NCBI GenBank assembly: GCA_016930435.1
Contig: JAFGGQ010000116.1
Span: forward strand, 1-50,763
Direction of reading: 5' to 3'
DNA: 50,763 nt
From: a bacterium
GTDB lineage: Bacteria; UBP14; UBA6098; JAFGQG01
Made by a program: the position numbers and the translations under genes. Below the pieces are notes generated by a model. The model ran no database searches. It worked only from the letters and a program-made list of their open reading frames with translations, and had not been told where the DNA came from. Below, piece by piece: positions 24,975 through 34,332 of the stretch (within the stretch, counting starts at the first letter, position 1; every line of letters starts with the position of its first letter).

Positions 24975-26081
24975 ATGAAGGTTAACCTTCCTATCTCCTT
25001 ATTATTGATATTAGCCTTTAATTTAAGCTATTTAAACAGCAGTATCGATCCCCAGAAGAGTTCCAGTTATCTTGAAAAAAAGGAAATGCTGAAAGAGGCA
25101 GAGCATGAAAAATCCAGCCTGGTAGAGCAATTGGATTACCATGACCGCCAGATTGTCAGCCTTAGAGAAGAGATATCCCGGCTGGAGTTAACGGAGAAGG
25201 GTCTTTTAGCAAGCCAGAAAGAACTCTATCAGGCCAGACAGGAAGCGGAGGAAGCGCTCCGCTTTTCCCAGACAAGGTTAAAGGAAGTACTCGTGGAAAC
25301 TTATAAAAGAGGAAGGTCCACCGAATTACAGTTTTTACTTGGTTCAGAAGATTTTTCGGAGCTCTTTAGCCGCTATAAATTTCTAACCCTGCTGGCCGAA
25401 AAACGGAATCAGAAAGTATCCGAAGCCTTTAAAACACGTTTTCTTTATGACAGTCTAATGGCAGAGTTGGATATTCAGCAGCAGCAGATCACCAGCACAA
25501 AGGCTCGTAAAGAGGGCAAATTAGAGGAGCTTCTTACAAGCAAGACCCAATTTTCCGGTCTTCTGAAGGATATAACCCGGAAAGAGGAAGAATATCGAAA
25601 AGCGCTATTGGCGATCCAGGAGAGTATGGGTGAGCTGGAGGACAGGGCATTTGGCCAGAGTGCTTATCCGGGTGAATTTAGCCGGTTCAAAGGGGAATTA
25701 TCCTGGCCTACAAAGGGGAGGTCATTGATCTATAGTTACGGTAAAATAACTGAAAAAAAATACGGGACTACTTTCGTAAACAGTGGGATAGATATTAAGG
25801 CGACTGCAGACGAGGAGATTTTCGCTGTTGCAGAAGGGGAAGTGGTTTATGTTGGATGGCTAAGGGGTTATGAAAATGTGGTCGTATTGAAACATGGAGA
25901 GGGATATTTCACTCTTTATGGCAATTTAGGAAGGGTCGAGGTAAGTAAGGGGGATACCACGATCCATGGCCGCCGGCTTGGTTATGTATCTTCCCAGGGC
26001 TGGACAGAAGGGCCTAAACTTCATTTTGAAATCCGAAAGGGGAAGGAGAAGGAGAATCCTCTTGAATGGCTCAGAGCATAA
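24975..26081 (+). CDS. EnvC-like murein hydrolase activator (degenerate LytM/M23 domain)
   Basis: A signal peptide (about 1-22) is followed by a long coiled coil (about 30-215) and a C-terminal LytM/M23 fold (about 250-365). Of the zinc ligands of active M23 peptidases only the aspartate D273 and the last histidine H350 remain: the first His is N269 (NSGID), the His after TLY is replaced by N317, and the first His of HxH is K348 (PKLHFEI). This is the pattern of EnvC-type proteins, which switch on amidases at the division septum rather than cutting murein. The amidase partner is not in the window. The gene overlaps the start of holB by 20 nt. Confidence 0.88.
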   Translation: MKVNLPISLLLILAFNLSYLNSSIDPQKSSSYLEKKEMLKEAEHEKSSLVEQLDYHDRQIVSLREEISRLELTEKGLLASQKELYQARQEAEEALRFSQTRLKEVLVETYKRGRSTELQFLLGSEDFSELFSRYKFLTLLAEKRNQKVSEAFKTRFLYDSLMAELDIQQQQITSTKARKEGKLEELLTSKTQFSGLLKDITRKEEEYRKALLAIQESMGELEDRAFGQSAYPGEFSRFKGELSWPTKGRSLIYSYGKITEKKYGTTFVNSGIDIKATADEEIFAVAEGEVVYVGWLRGYENVVVLKHGEGYFTLYGNLGRVEVSKGDTTIHGRRLGYVSSQGWTEGPKLHFEIRKGKEKENPLEWLRA

Positions 26082-27207
26082 CTTAGCTACCCCCGGTTTT
26101 ATCGGGCAGGAGCAGGTAAGTGGATATTTCGACCGGGTTTTCAGCACCGGAAAAGTGGGTTCCGGCTACCTGTTTGAGGGACCTTCGGGGGTGGGAAAAT
26201 TTACCGCCGCCCTTGAATTTACACGCCGTCTTAAATGCTCACGTAAAAAGGAGGATGGAACGCCCTGCAATGAATGCTATAACTGTCGCCTGATCAATAA
26301 TCTTTCCCATCCGGACCTGGAAATTGTTTTTCCCCTACCCGCCAGCCTGGAAAAAGCTGATGATAAATTAGGCCCAAAAGAACTGCAGGAAATAAACGAA
26401 GCCATCAAGACCAAAGCCGCTAATCCCTATTACCAACTAAAATTTTCCCAGGCTGTTTACATTCGCATCGACAAGATCCGGGAGCTGGAGTATAAATTAG
26501 CGCAGACCTCCAGTGAAGCAGGGGGAAAAGTAGCTATTATAGTGGATGCCGATATAATGACTACCGAAGCGGCGAATGCCTTTTTAAAAACCCTCGAAGA
26601 ACCGCCTCCCGAAGTTTACCTGATCCTGACTTCCGCGAGACCTTCCTATCTCCTGCCAACTATTCGCTCCCGTATTCAGCGGGTGCGGTTCAGTAAATTG
26701 CCTAATAATTTGATCCTGGAATATTTGAAAAGCCAGGGTTATGAAGGATCCGAGGCTCAGGTTGCAGCAGCACTCTCCCAGGGCAATCTGGGAAGAGCTT
26801 TCGACCTGCTCTCTCCTCAATTTATCGAGCTCCGAAATAAGGCCTTTCAGATGTTCAACCTGTTCTTTGAAAAAGAAGACCTCAAGATACTGGAATGGGT
26901 TGATGAATTCAACAAAAACAATAAACAGGGTGAACTGGAAGTGTTGATGCAAAACCTCAGCTCCCTTTCCCGTGACCTCTTTCTGATGAAGGAAGCTAAA
27001 GGATACCGGAATCTGGAAAATACCGATCGACTGGATGAACTCGAAAGATTCGTTGCGGCCCTTAGGGATGGCCGGCAGATCAAGGCACTCATCGGGCTTA
27101 TTAACTCCAATCAGAGTGATTTTCATTTAAATCCCAACTTGACCTTGCTGATACTCGATACTATCTTCAGGGGGCGGGAAATATTAAGCTCCCAAAGCAA
27201 TGCTTAA
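26062..27207 (+). CDS. holB: DNA polymerase III delta' subunit
   Basis: This is a clamp-loader subunit of the AAA+ fold. Walker A is GPSGVGK near residue 39, a zinc module has four cysteines (C-x8-C-x2-C-x2-C) just after it, and the sensor segment NAFLKTLEEPP precedes an SRI motif in place of the usual SRC. I choose TTG at 26062, inside the end of the preceding gene, because AAGGAG at 26049-26054 lies 7 nt upstream and the protein then starts close to the conserved GFIGQEQV. A start at 25966 would add 32 unrelated residues encoded within the EnvC-like gene. Confidence 0.93.
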   Translation: MNGSEHNLATPGFIGQEQVSGYFDRVFSTGKVGSGYLFEGPSGVGKFTAALEFTRRLKCSRKKEDGTPCNECYNCRLINNLSHPDLEIVFPLPASLEKADDKLGPKELQEINEAIKTKAANPYYQLKFSQAVYIRIDKIRELEYKLAQTSSEAGGKVAIIVDADIMTTEAANAFLKTLEEPPPEVYLILTSARPSYLLPTIRSRIQRVRFSKLPNNLILEYLKSQGYEGSEAQVAAALSQGNLGRAFDLLSPQFIELRNKAFQMFNLFFEKEDLKILEWVDEFNKNNKQGELEVLMQNLSSLSRDLFLMKEAKGYRNLENTDRLDELERFVAALRDGRQIKALIGLINSNQSDFHLNPNLTLLILDTIFRGREILSSQSNA

Positions 27208-27238
27208 TAGAGTAACCTATTATAATTAAGGATAAAGA

Positions 27239-27664
27239 ATGGGAATTGCACATCCGCCTTACCGATACCTGGAGCATACTGCTGATCAAGGTTTGGAAGC
27301 CTGGGGAAAAAACTTCCAAGAGCTTTTCACTAATGCTGCGTATGGTATGCTGGATATTATACTTAACCGGAGTAAAGCATTCAAAAAGCGTGCCATCAAT
27401 ATCTCCCTCAATGCTGATAACATCGAGTTGCTTCTTGTGAAATGGCTATCCGAAGTGAATTATATTACACACAATTTCATTCCGGTAGAGATCGAGATAA
27501 AATCTATTAGTAATAAATTATTGAATGCGGACCTTTGGGGGGAGGCTTACAATGTTCAAAGGCATCAGATACTCACTGAAATAAAGAACGTAACATACCA
27601 TCAACTGCTTGTGGAGAAGCTTCCGGACAATCATTATCATGCGAAAGTAATTTTCGATTTATAG
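27239..27664 (+). CDS. archease
   Basis: The start YRYLEHTADQGLEAWG, the central VKWLSEVNYI and the end VTYHQLLVE then AKVIFDL match archease, the small metal-binding partner that speeds RtcB-type RNA ligase guanylylation. Length (141 residues) is normal. No rtcB gene lies in the window. It follows holB by 31 nt and likely shares its transcript. Confidence 0.93.
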   Translation: MGIAHPPYRYLEHTADQGLEAWGKNFQELFTNAAYGMLDIILNRSKAFKKRAINISLNADNIELLLVKWLSEVNYITHNFIPVEIEIKSISNKLLNADLWGEAYNVQRHQILTEIKNVTYHQLLVEKLPDNHYHAKVIFDL

Positions 27665-27774
27665 TATTTCCGGCAAGTTTCTGAACCCCCTTTTAACAAT
27701 TTTAAAAATTTTTCCTTGATTATGCTTGCTATCGGGATAAGTTAAAGTTGATCAGTTTATTAGGAGGCAAAATT

Positions 27775-30700
27775 ATGATTCATAGAGTTTATTTGATCTT
27801 AACGATTATGGTATTTCTATTATCTCTGTTCTGTTTGGGGGCGAAGGCAATAGAAATCTCTTTTCACGAGGCTTCCGGTAAACTGAATAAATTTGATAGT
27901 AATACTTCATTTAACAACACAATAGAAATATTAAGCCCTGTTGCTCATATTGTCAGACCGGCAAGGAATACATATACCGCTTGTTTCGATCAGCAAATAG
28001 TGATGTTCTTGGAAAGCCCCGACGGCATTGAACCTTCCAGTATCGAGTTTTCCGTAAACGGGGACAGGTACGATATTTCCACCCTGGAATTGGTCTATTG
28101 GAATGACAGCTTGTTTTTCAATACCCCCTCTTCCTGGATGAACGGCGATACTATTGAGGCTTGCCTACTTGCGGTTGAAGACACACTGGGTAATCCACTT
28201 TCAGGTGAGATCTGCTGGGAATTTATTGTGGACCTGAGCGCGCCGCGATTTTCCAATCAGAATCCATTGCCCGGAGCTGCAATTGATAATCTGACTCCGG
28301 TAATCTCAGTAGATATTACCGATGAATTTGCAGGTGTGAACCCCCTCGATCTGCTCGTCGAATTTGAAGGCAATTACTATTCCGTTGCCTGCTCTTGTGT
28401 AGCCTGGGACGGTACTTCCCTGGAATTCGATTTGGGTTGCATCGAAAGAACCCTGGAAATCGGTGAGAGCGTGGAAGTATGCGTTCATGCTTCAGATACT
28501 GTGAGTTACTGCGAGTCAAATGATACAATCTACTGCTGGGATTTTTATGTTCCTTCAACAGGCCTGGTAGCTTATGCCTGGGAACCACACCCGGGTGCAT
28601 TTTCCGGTTGCGAGGGCCAGCCGGTTATTCTTTACCTGTGGAGTGAAGTGGGCGTGATAAATGAGAGTATCGAACTCTGGATTGGGCGAAGAAGCAGCGC
28701 TGATACATACTATATCACGTCACCTGAGATCGGGTATATAGATTCCTTTCTTATATTCACACCCGAACCCGCATTTACCGATGCCGAAACTATTTATGTT
28801 TCACTAATAGGCGCAGAGGATCACTTGGGAAATACCCTGGAATACCCTGTTTCCTGGGAATTCACTATGGACCTTTCGGAACCGGCAATAGGTTCTCTTC
28901 ATCCCAGCCCGGGCGAAGCTATTTCCAATAGAACCGAAATCATAAGGGTAGAGGTGGAGGATGCCGTCTCGGGACTGGATGAAACTACCCTGATCTTCAA
29001 CATCAATGGGACCGTTTTTAATATATTCAACCCTGCCGTAAGTTATATCGATGGCTATGCCAGTTTCAATCCCAGCTTAATAGGGGCTATCTATCCCCGA
29101 GACACAATTTCTGTGTGTTTGCGGGTAGAAGACCAGGTGGATTATTGTGAACCGCACCTGTTGAATTTCTGCTGGAATTTCAGAATAATATATGGTGGGC
29201 CTGTTGCAGAACTGGATTCTCCGGAAGCGGGTAGTTATCTCTGCACCTCTGATGAGATGATCCGGGTCTCACTAAATGATCCCGACGGGATAGATTCCAA
29301 CACTATCGTACTTTCAGTAAATGAGGATACTTTTGAGATTTATGATTCTGAATTAATGTTTGGAGCTTCACTCCTAATGTTCTTTCCGCCGCCTTTATAT
29401 TTCGATGATGCCGATACCTGCAGGGTTTGTCTGCTCTCTGCTGATGACATGCTGGGCAATCACCTGGAGGGCGCACCGGTTTGCTGGAACCTTTATACCG
29501 ATTTTTCGCCGCCTATGATCTTTCAAATCCCACTGGCCTCTGCACCTGAAGATCCCCTTTTAGGATTTGTTATTATAGATGCTCTAAGCGGCTTGGAAAC
29601 CACTTCCCTGGGTTGCTGGGTGGATAGCGTTTGGTATGGACTTGAGCACGATGCTTTGGAATGGAATATGGATTCAGTATTAGTCCTTCATTTATGGGAT
29701 TTACCGGATATGCCTTATTATGATACCATTAATACCGTCTGCGTTCATGCTGCCGACCTGCCCGGATCATGCGAACCCAATGAAGCGGTATATTGCACAT
29801 CATTGACCGCGGGTGATTCAACTGGCCCGGAAGCCGCTTTTATACAGCCATTACCTTATACCATTTATGCTTGCGAGGATATTAGGGTAATTATGGAAAT
29901 CACAGATGACGACGGTGTCGATCCAACCAGTATTCTATTTGAATATGCCATGATTGGCTGCCGGGATACCATGCTCTTCACGGTCTATGATTCGGAACTC
30001 ACTTTTATAGATGGTATTTTAACACTGAATTTGGATCCCGCTCTATATACCGACACGGTTTGCGTTAGATTACTTGAAGTGGAAGATATTCTGGGTAATG
30101 CACTGGAAGGCGAAGTGTCCACAATATTCTACCAGGATTATGAGTATCCTGAATTGCTCTGGGCATTTCCTGATGCCGGTGAAACTGTGGACAGTTCGCT
30201 TGAAGAGATTAAAATGCTGATCGAAGATAATGTCCTGATAGATACCCTTTCCCTTGCAGTTATCCTGGAAAGGACTCGCTTTGATTGGGGGATTGAACCA
30301 CTATATATGCGGGGAGATACCCTGATATTATTGATACCATCTTCCGGGGTGGATTTGGTACCCGGAGATACTATGGAAATTTGTGTAGAAGCCAGTGATG
30401 TGGCGGATTACTGCGAACCCCACGAACTTATCCGTTGCTGGGAATTCTTTATCTCTGCAACGGGTATTTGTGACCGGCCTGAAATTCCCGGTGAATTTTC
30501 CATAGGGACTAACTATCCCAATCCTTTCAATGCCCGTACTTCTATCCCGGTATTTATCGATGCTTCGCAGCGCTCATCGATTATCGGCCTTTTTATCTAT
30601 GATATATATGGAAGATTAGTGGCTGATTTGACTACGCAATTAGCAGGTTATATAGAATATAAAACGCATAGAAGCGGCGTTTGTGACCAGAATCTGGTAA

Positions 30701-30804
30701 AAACAGTTGTCTGGGAACCCCGGGATTGTCTGTCCGGAGTTTATTTTGCAAAACTAAGGTTGGACCAATGGTCTTTTAACCGAAAGGTGATCTATTTGAA
30801 GTAG
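27775..30804 (+). CDS. secreted protein with alternating Ig-like repeats and C-terminal sorting domain
   Basis: After a signal peptide (about residues 1-25, MIHRVYLILTIMVF start) come eight beta-sandwich-like units of roughly 100 residues in an A-B-A-B order. Type A units end with ED-x-LGN-x-L and a CW-x-F strand; type B units end with D-x2-YCEP and a CW-x-F strand. Conserved Cys pairs suggest disulfides. The last 95 residues (GTNYPNPFNARTSIPV ... GVYFAKL) form a type IX-like sorting domain. The gene has an excellent AGGAGG 7 nt before ATG 27775, in keeping with an abundant product. Adhesion or a structural surface role is plausible; no enzyme domain is seen. Confidence 0.82.
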   Translation: MIHRVYLILTIMVFLLSLFCLGAKAIEISFHEASGKLNKFDSNTSFNNTIEILSPVAHIVRPARNTYTACFDQQIVMFLESPDGIEPSSIEFSVNGDRYDISTLELVYWNDSLFFNTPSSWMNGDTIEACLLAVEDTLGNPLSGEICWEFIVDLSAPRFSNQNPLPGAAIDNLTPVISVDITDEFAGVNPLDLLVEFEGNYYSVACSCVAWDGTSLEFDLGCIERTLEIGESVEVCVHASDTVSYCESNDTIYCWDFYVPSTGLVAYAWEPHPGAFSGCEGQPVILYLWSEVGVINESIELWIGRRSSADTYYITSPEIGYIDSFLIFTPEPAFTDAETIYVSLIGAEDHLGNTLEYPVSWEFTMDLSEPAIGSLHPSPGEAISNRTEIIRVEVEDAVSGLDETTLIFNINGTVFNIFNPAVSYIDGYASFNPSLIGAIYPRDTISVCLRVEDQVDYCEPHLLNFCWNFRIIYGGPVAELDSPEAGSYLCTSDEMIRVSLNDPDGIDSNTIVLSVNEDTFEIYDSELMFGASLLMFFPPPLYFDDADTCRVCLLSADDMLGNHLEGAPVCWNLYTDFSPPMIFQIPLASAPEDPLLGFVIIDALSGLETTSLGCWVDSVWYGLEHDALEWNMDSVLVLHLWDLPDMPYYDTINTVCVHAADLPGSCEPNEAVYCTSLTAGDSTGPEAAFIQPLPYTIYACEDIRVIMEITDDDGVDPTSILFEYAMIGCRDTMLFTVYDSELTFIDGILTLNLDPALYTDTVCVRLLEVEDILGNALEGEVSTIFYQDYEYPELLWAFPDAGETVDSSLEEIKMLIEDNVLIDTLSLAVILERTRFDWGIEPLYMRGDTLILLIPSSGVDLVPGDTMEICVEASDVADYCEPHELIRCWEFFISATGICDRPEIPGEFSIGTNYPNPFNARTSIPVFIDASQRSSIIGLFIYDIYGRLVADLTTQLAGYIEYKTHRSGVCDQNLVKTVVWEPRDCLSGVYFAKLRLDQWSFNRKVIYLK

Positions 30805-31091
30805 TGGGAGAAATTTTTCCTGCTTTAAAACTTTGGTTGATCGAGCTGAATATCAATAAAGCTATAACATCCCGCAGATGGTTATTCTGTAAAATAAATA
30901 ATGATAAGCCAACACTTTGGGGAGGTTATAAGGAATATCCAACGATGTCCGTTAGTCTGATAAACAGAAAGGAAAGATCCAGTTTTTTTAAAAAAAAGTT
31001 GCGTAATTTATGATTGCTATTATTTATATAAGCCTTAATTTGGTAAACAAATGGATTTGCTTAGGGAGTGAAATATTATTCAAAGGCAGCT

Positions 31092-33713
31092 ATGGATTCC
31101 AATGAAATAAGGAAAATATTTTTGGATTATTTTGAAAACAAGGGGCATACAATAGTCCAAAGCGCTTCATTGATCCCCCATGAAGATCCCAGCCTTCTTT
31201 TTACAAATGCCGGAATGAACCAGTTCAAGGATCTATTTTTAGGAAATACCCAACTGCCTTACCGGCGTGCGGCATCTGTGCAAAAGTGCGTCAGGGTTTC
31301 GGGAAAGCATAATGATCTGGAGGAAGTCGGCAAGGATGGTTCTCATCATACTTTTTTCGAGATGCTTGGTAATTGGTCATTCGGTGATTATTTTAAAGAG
31401 GGAGCCATTGAATTTGCCTGGGAGCTTTTAACAAGCGGCTATAAACTCCCGGAGGAGCGATTGTGGATTACCGTCTTCAATGATGATGATGAATCGGAGG
31501 CTATCTGGCACAAAAAGATAGGCTTACCCATGAGCAGGATATTGCGCTTCGGGGAGAAGGATAATTTTTGGGAGATGGGAGCGACCGGGCCCTGCGGACC
31601 CTGCACAGAAATTCACTATGACAGGGGAGCCGAGTTCGGATGCGATAAGATAGACTGCCGCCCAAACTGTTCCTGTGGGCGTTTCGTGGAGATCTGGAAC
31701 CTGGTTTTTATTCAGTTCAACCGTGATAGAGATGGCATCCTTCGCGACCTTCCCCGGAAAAATGTGGATACCGGCCTTGGATTTGAAAGGCTGGTTACCA
31801 TTATCCAGGGAAAGAACACCAATTACGAGACCGACCTTTTTCAACCTATAATAAAGCAGATTGAGGAGATCACTGGCCGGTCATTCTATAATCCCGAATA
31901 CAAGATGGCTTTCCGGGTGCTGGCTGACCATGTTCGGGCCCTTACCTTTGCTATTGCTGACGGGGTTCTGCCCTCCAGCGACGGCCGGGGATACGTGTTG
32001 AGGAGGATATTGAGGAGGGCCGCCCGATATAGCCGCAAACTTGGTTATAAGGATCCTATTCTTTACCGGCTTACAAGTCCCCTGATCGACCTCATGGGAA
32101 ATACTTATCCGGAATTACTGAGCCGTGCAGAACACATTTCTATGGTTATTCATTCGGAGGAAGAACGTTTCGGGGAAACTCTGGATTCAGGATTGGAACT
32201 GTTCGAAGGGATAATTTCTAAAGCAAACAGGGACGGCTCACAGATTATCTGGGGTGAAGATGCCTTTAAGTTGTATGATACCTATGGTTTCCCTATAGAC
32301 CTTACTAATCTCATGGCCGAAGAATCCGGTTTGGTTGTTGATATGAAGGGCTTTGAAAAATTGCTGGAAGAGCAACGGGAACGATCCCGTTCAGCCTCAC
32401 GGTTCGAGGTAAAATCTTCCAACAACCAGTCTAAACAATATGTGCACCTCTCTTCAGGGAGCCATTCCCGGTTCGACGGGTACCAAAAATTAGAGGTAAA
32501 AAGCAGATTGCGAAGGTATTTCCAAAAAGACAACCGCTACTATCTTGTCCTGGAAAATACCCCTTTTTATGCTGAATCCGGCGGTCAGGTGGGTGATTCA
32601 GGGGAGATTTATAATGATCATTTCCGTTTTCAGGTTGAGGACACTCAGAGATATGAGGATGAAATTCTCCATATTGGCAAGCTCAAGGAAGGCGAGTTGA
32701 ATGAGGAGGATGTTACCGCGGTGGTTGATGTTTCGAGACGCCTTGCAATTGCACGAAATCATACCTGTACCCATCTTCTGCAATATGCTCTTCGAAAGGT
32801 ACTGGGAGAACATGTTCAGCAATCAGGTTCAGCTGTATCCGAAGAGCGGTTGAGGTTCGATTACACTCACTTCCAGCAGCCGGATAAGGAAGAGTTATGG
32901 GAGGTTGAAAGGTTGGTGAATGAAGCAATCATGGCAGACTATGAGGTGATAAAATCTAAGGAATGCTATGATACAGCGGTAAAGAGCGGCGCACTTGCTT
33001 TTTTCGGAGACAAGTATGGAGAAGAGGTCCGGGTAATATCTATCGATCCTATATCCAGGGAACTTTGCGGAGGTACACATCTTGACCGTACCGGGCAGAT
33101 AGGTTGTTTTGTTATGTATTCTGAATCAAGTGTAGCTTCAGGAGTGAGGAGGATAGAAGCTTATACCGGGTTTAATGCCTTGAAATATGTTAACCGGTAC
33201 CGAAAAGAGATGGGCAATCTGGTTAGCCTGCTGAAGTGCAAACCAGAGGATGTTTCAGATCGTATTAAGAATTTGCTGGAGGAGAACAAGCGGCTTCTGC
33301 GGGAAAAGGATGATTTGGTGCTTGAAATGGCATCTGCGGGAGTTGATGAGGCGATTATAGGCTCAGCGGAAATTGACGGCAGCCGTCTCGTGGTTTGTGA
33401 TGTACCTGTCGATTCCAGGGATAAACTTCTATCATTTGCAGACGCCATAAAGAGCAAGCTGAAATCTGGAGTTGCGGTGCTGGGAGCCCGGCTGGAAGAC
33501 AACAACGCCGCTTTGGTGATCATTGTAACCCCGGATATTATTGAAAAGAAAGGAATAAACGCTAACCAGCTGATCAAGAAAATCGCGGAGAGAATAAATG
33601 GCAGTGGTGGTGGAAGGGCTGCTTTTGCCCAGGCGGGAGGAAGTGAAGGCCAAAATTTAAGCGATGCTCTGGATTATGCAAAAAAACACCTTGCCCATGA
33701 AATGGCAAAGTAG
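31092..33713 (+). CDS. alaS: alanyl-tRNA synthetase
   Basis: This class II synthetase charges tRNA-Ala. The catalytic domain begins EIRKIFLDYFENKGH and carries SLIPHEDPSLLFTNAGMNQF; the editing domain has the zinc site H557/H561 (HTCTH) and C659/H663 (CGGTH); the C-terminal DHHA1 domain ends GGGRAAFAQAGG. A cysteine-rich insert (CDKIDCRPNCSCG) near residue 185 is of the kind present in many bacterial AlaS. ATG 31092 with AAAGG 5 nt upstream fits the usual family start; GTG 31068 overlaps its own AGGGA. The 263-nt spacer before it holds no gene I can support. Confidence 0.97.
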   Translation: MDSNEIRKIFLDYFENKGHTIVQSASLIPHEDPSLLFTNAGMNQFKDLFLGNTQLPYRRAASVQKCVRVSGKHNDLEEVGKDGSHHTFFEMLGNWSFGDYFKEGAIEFAWELLTSGYKLPEERLWITVFNDDDESEAIWHKKIGLPMSRILRFGEKDNFWEMGATGPCGPCTEIHYDRGAEFGCDKIDCRPNCSCGRFVEIWNLVFIQFNRDRDGILRDLPRKNVDTGLGFERLVTIIQGKNTNYETDLFQPIIKQIEEITGRSFYNPEYKMAFRVLADHVRALTFAIADGVLPSSDGRGYVLRRILRRAARYSRKLGYKDPILYRLTSPLIDLMGNTYPELLSRAEHISMVIHSEEERFGETLDSGLELFEGIISKANRDGSQIIWGEDAFKLYDTYGFPIDLTNLMAEESGLVVDMKGFEKLLEEQRERSRSASRFEVKSSNNQSKQYVHLSSGSHSRFDGYQKLEVKSRLRRYFQKDNRYYLVLENTPFYAESGGQVGDSGEIYNDHFRFQVEDTQRYEDEILHIGKLKEGELNEEDVTAVVDVSRRLAIARNHTCTHLLQYALRKVLGEHVQQSGSAVSEERLRFDYTHFQQPDKEELWEVERLVNEAIMADYEVIKSKECYDTAVKSGALAFFGDKYGEEVRVISIDPISRELCGGTHLDRTGQIGCFVMYSESSVASGVRRIEAYTGFNALKYVNRYRKEMGNLVSLLKCKPEDVSDRIKNLLEENKRLLREKDDLVLEMASAGVDEAIIGSAEIDGSRLVVCDVPVDSRDKLLSFADAIKSKLKSGVAVLGARLEDNNAALVIIVTPDIIEKKGINANQLIKKIAERINGSGGGRAAFAQAGGSEGQNLSDALDYAKKHLAHEMAK

Positions 33714-33728
33714 TATTATATTATCATT

Positions 33729-34328
33729 ATGAATGAAAAAGAACTAAGTAAACTGAATTACACCATATTTGACCTTGAGACCACCGGCATGCATCCCAAA
33801 GAAGGGGATGAGATCATCGAGATAGGGGCGGTTCGAATGAATAGCGGCAAGCTGTCCGCGTCAAAGACCTTTTCCAGTCTGGTCAATCCCCAGAAGCCCG
33901 TATCATATAAGGTATGTTTAAAGAACGGGATCGATTCCAGGATGGTTCAGGAAGCCCCTACAATTGAAGATATTCTTCCTGAATTTATAAAGTTTATAGG
34001 AGACTCCGTACTTGTAGCCCAGAATATCGCCTTTGACCTCTCTTTTCTCCGTTATAAAATGGATGAATTCGAATTGGAAAAATTGTGTAATCCCAATTTG
34101 GATACTTATCAGATCAGCCGTTATCTCTATCCGGACAAGAAATTTCTCAACCTTGAAGCCCTTGCGGAATTAACGCGGATTAATCTTGAGAAGGGTAACT
34201 CCATGCGCCGAATGGTAGCTGAGTTAATTAATACAGCGAGGGTTTTTGAAAGGTTTATCGAACTTCTGGCTGACCGGCAGGTGTTGACCCTGAAGGATGC
34301 CACTGATCTGGGTATGGGTAATTTTTAG
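33729..34328 (+). CDS. DnaQ-like 3'-5' exonuclease, DEDDh type with altered motif III
   Basis: This RNase T/DnaQ-fold nuclease starts directly with motif I, D15 and E17 in FDLETTG. Motif II is D103 in NIAFDLSFL. Where the family has H-x4-D, the aligned positions are R160 and E165 (RRMVAE). Loss of the general-base histidine suggests weak or altered activity. The 199-residue protein has no polymerase or other domain. It lies 15 nt after alaS and 4 nt before the GGGP synthase gene. It may be a proofreading or RNA-trimming relative; the polymerase partner is unclear. Confidence 0.82.
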   Translation: MNEKELSKLNYTIFDLETTGMHPKEGDEIIEIGAVRMNSGKLSASKTFSSLVNPQKPVSYKVCLKNGIDSRMVQEAPTIEDILPEFIKFIGDSVLVAQNIAFDLSFLRYKMDEFELEKLCNPNLDTYQISRYLYPDKKFLNLEALAELTRINLEKGNSMRRMVAELINTARVFERFIELLADRQVLTLKDATDLGMGNF

Positions 34329-34332
34329 GGAA

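Noticed and set aside
26584-27126. 180-codon open frame on the minus strand
   Set aside because: It lies wholly within holB, whose motifs are certain, and shows no domain or ribosome-binding site.
30804-31013. 69-codon frame in the spacer before alaS
   Set aside because: It starts within the stop region of the previous gene, has no ribosome-binding site and low-complexity lysine-rich content.
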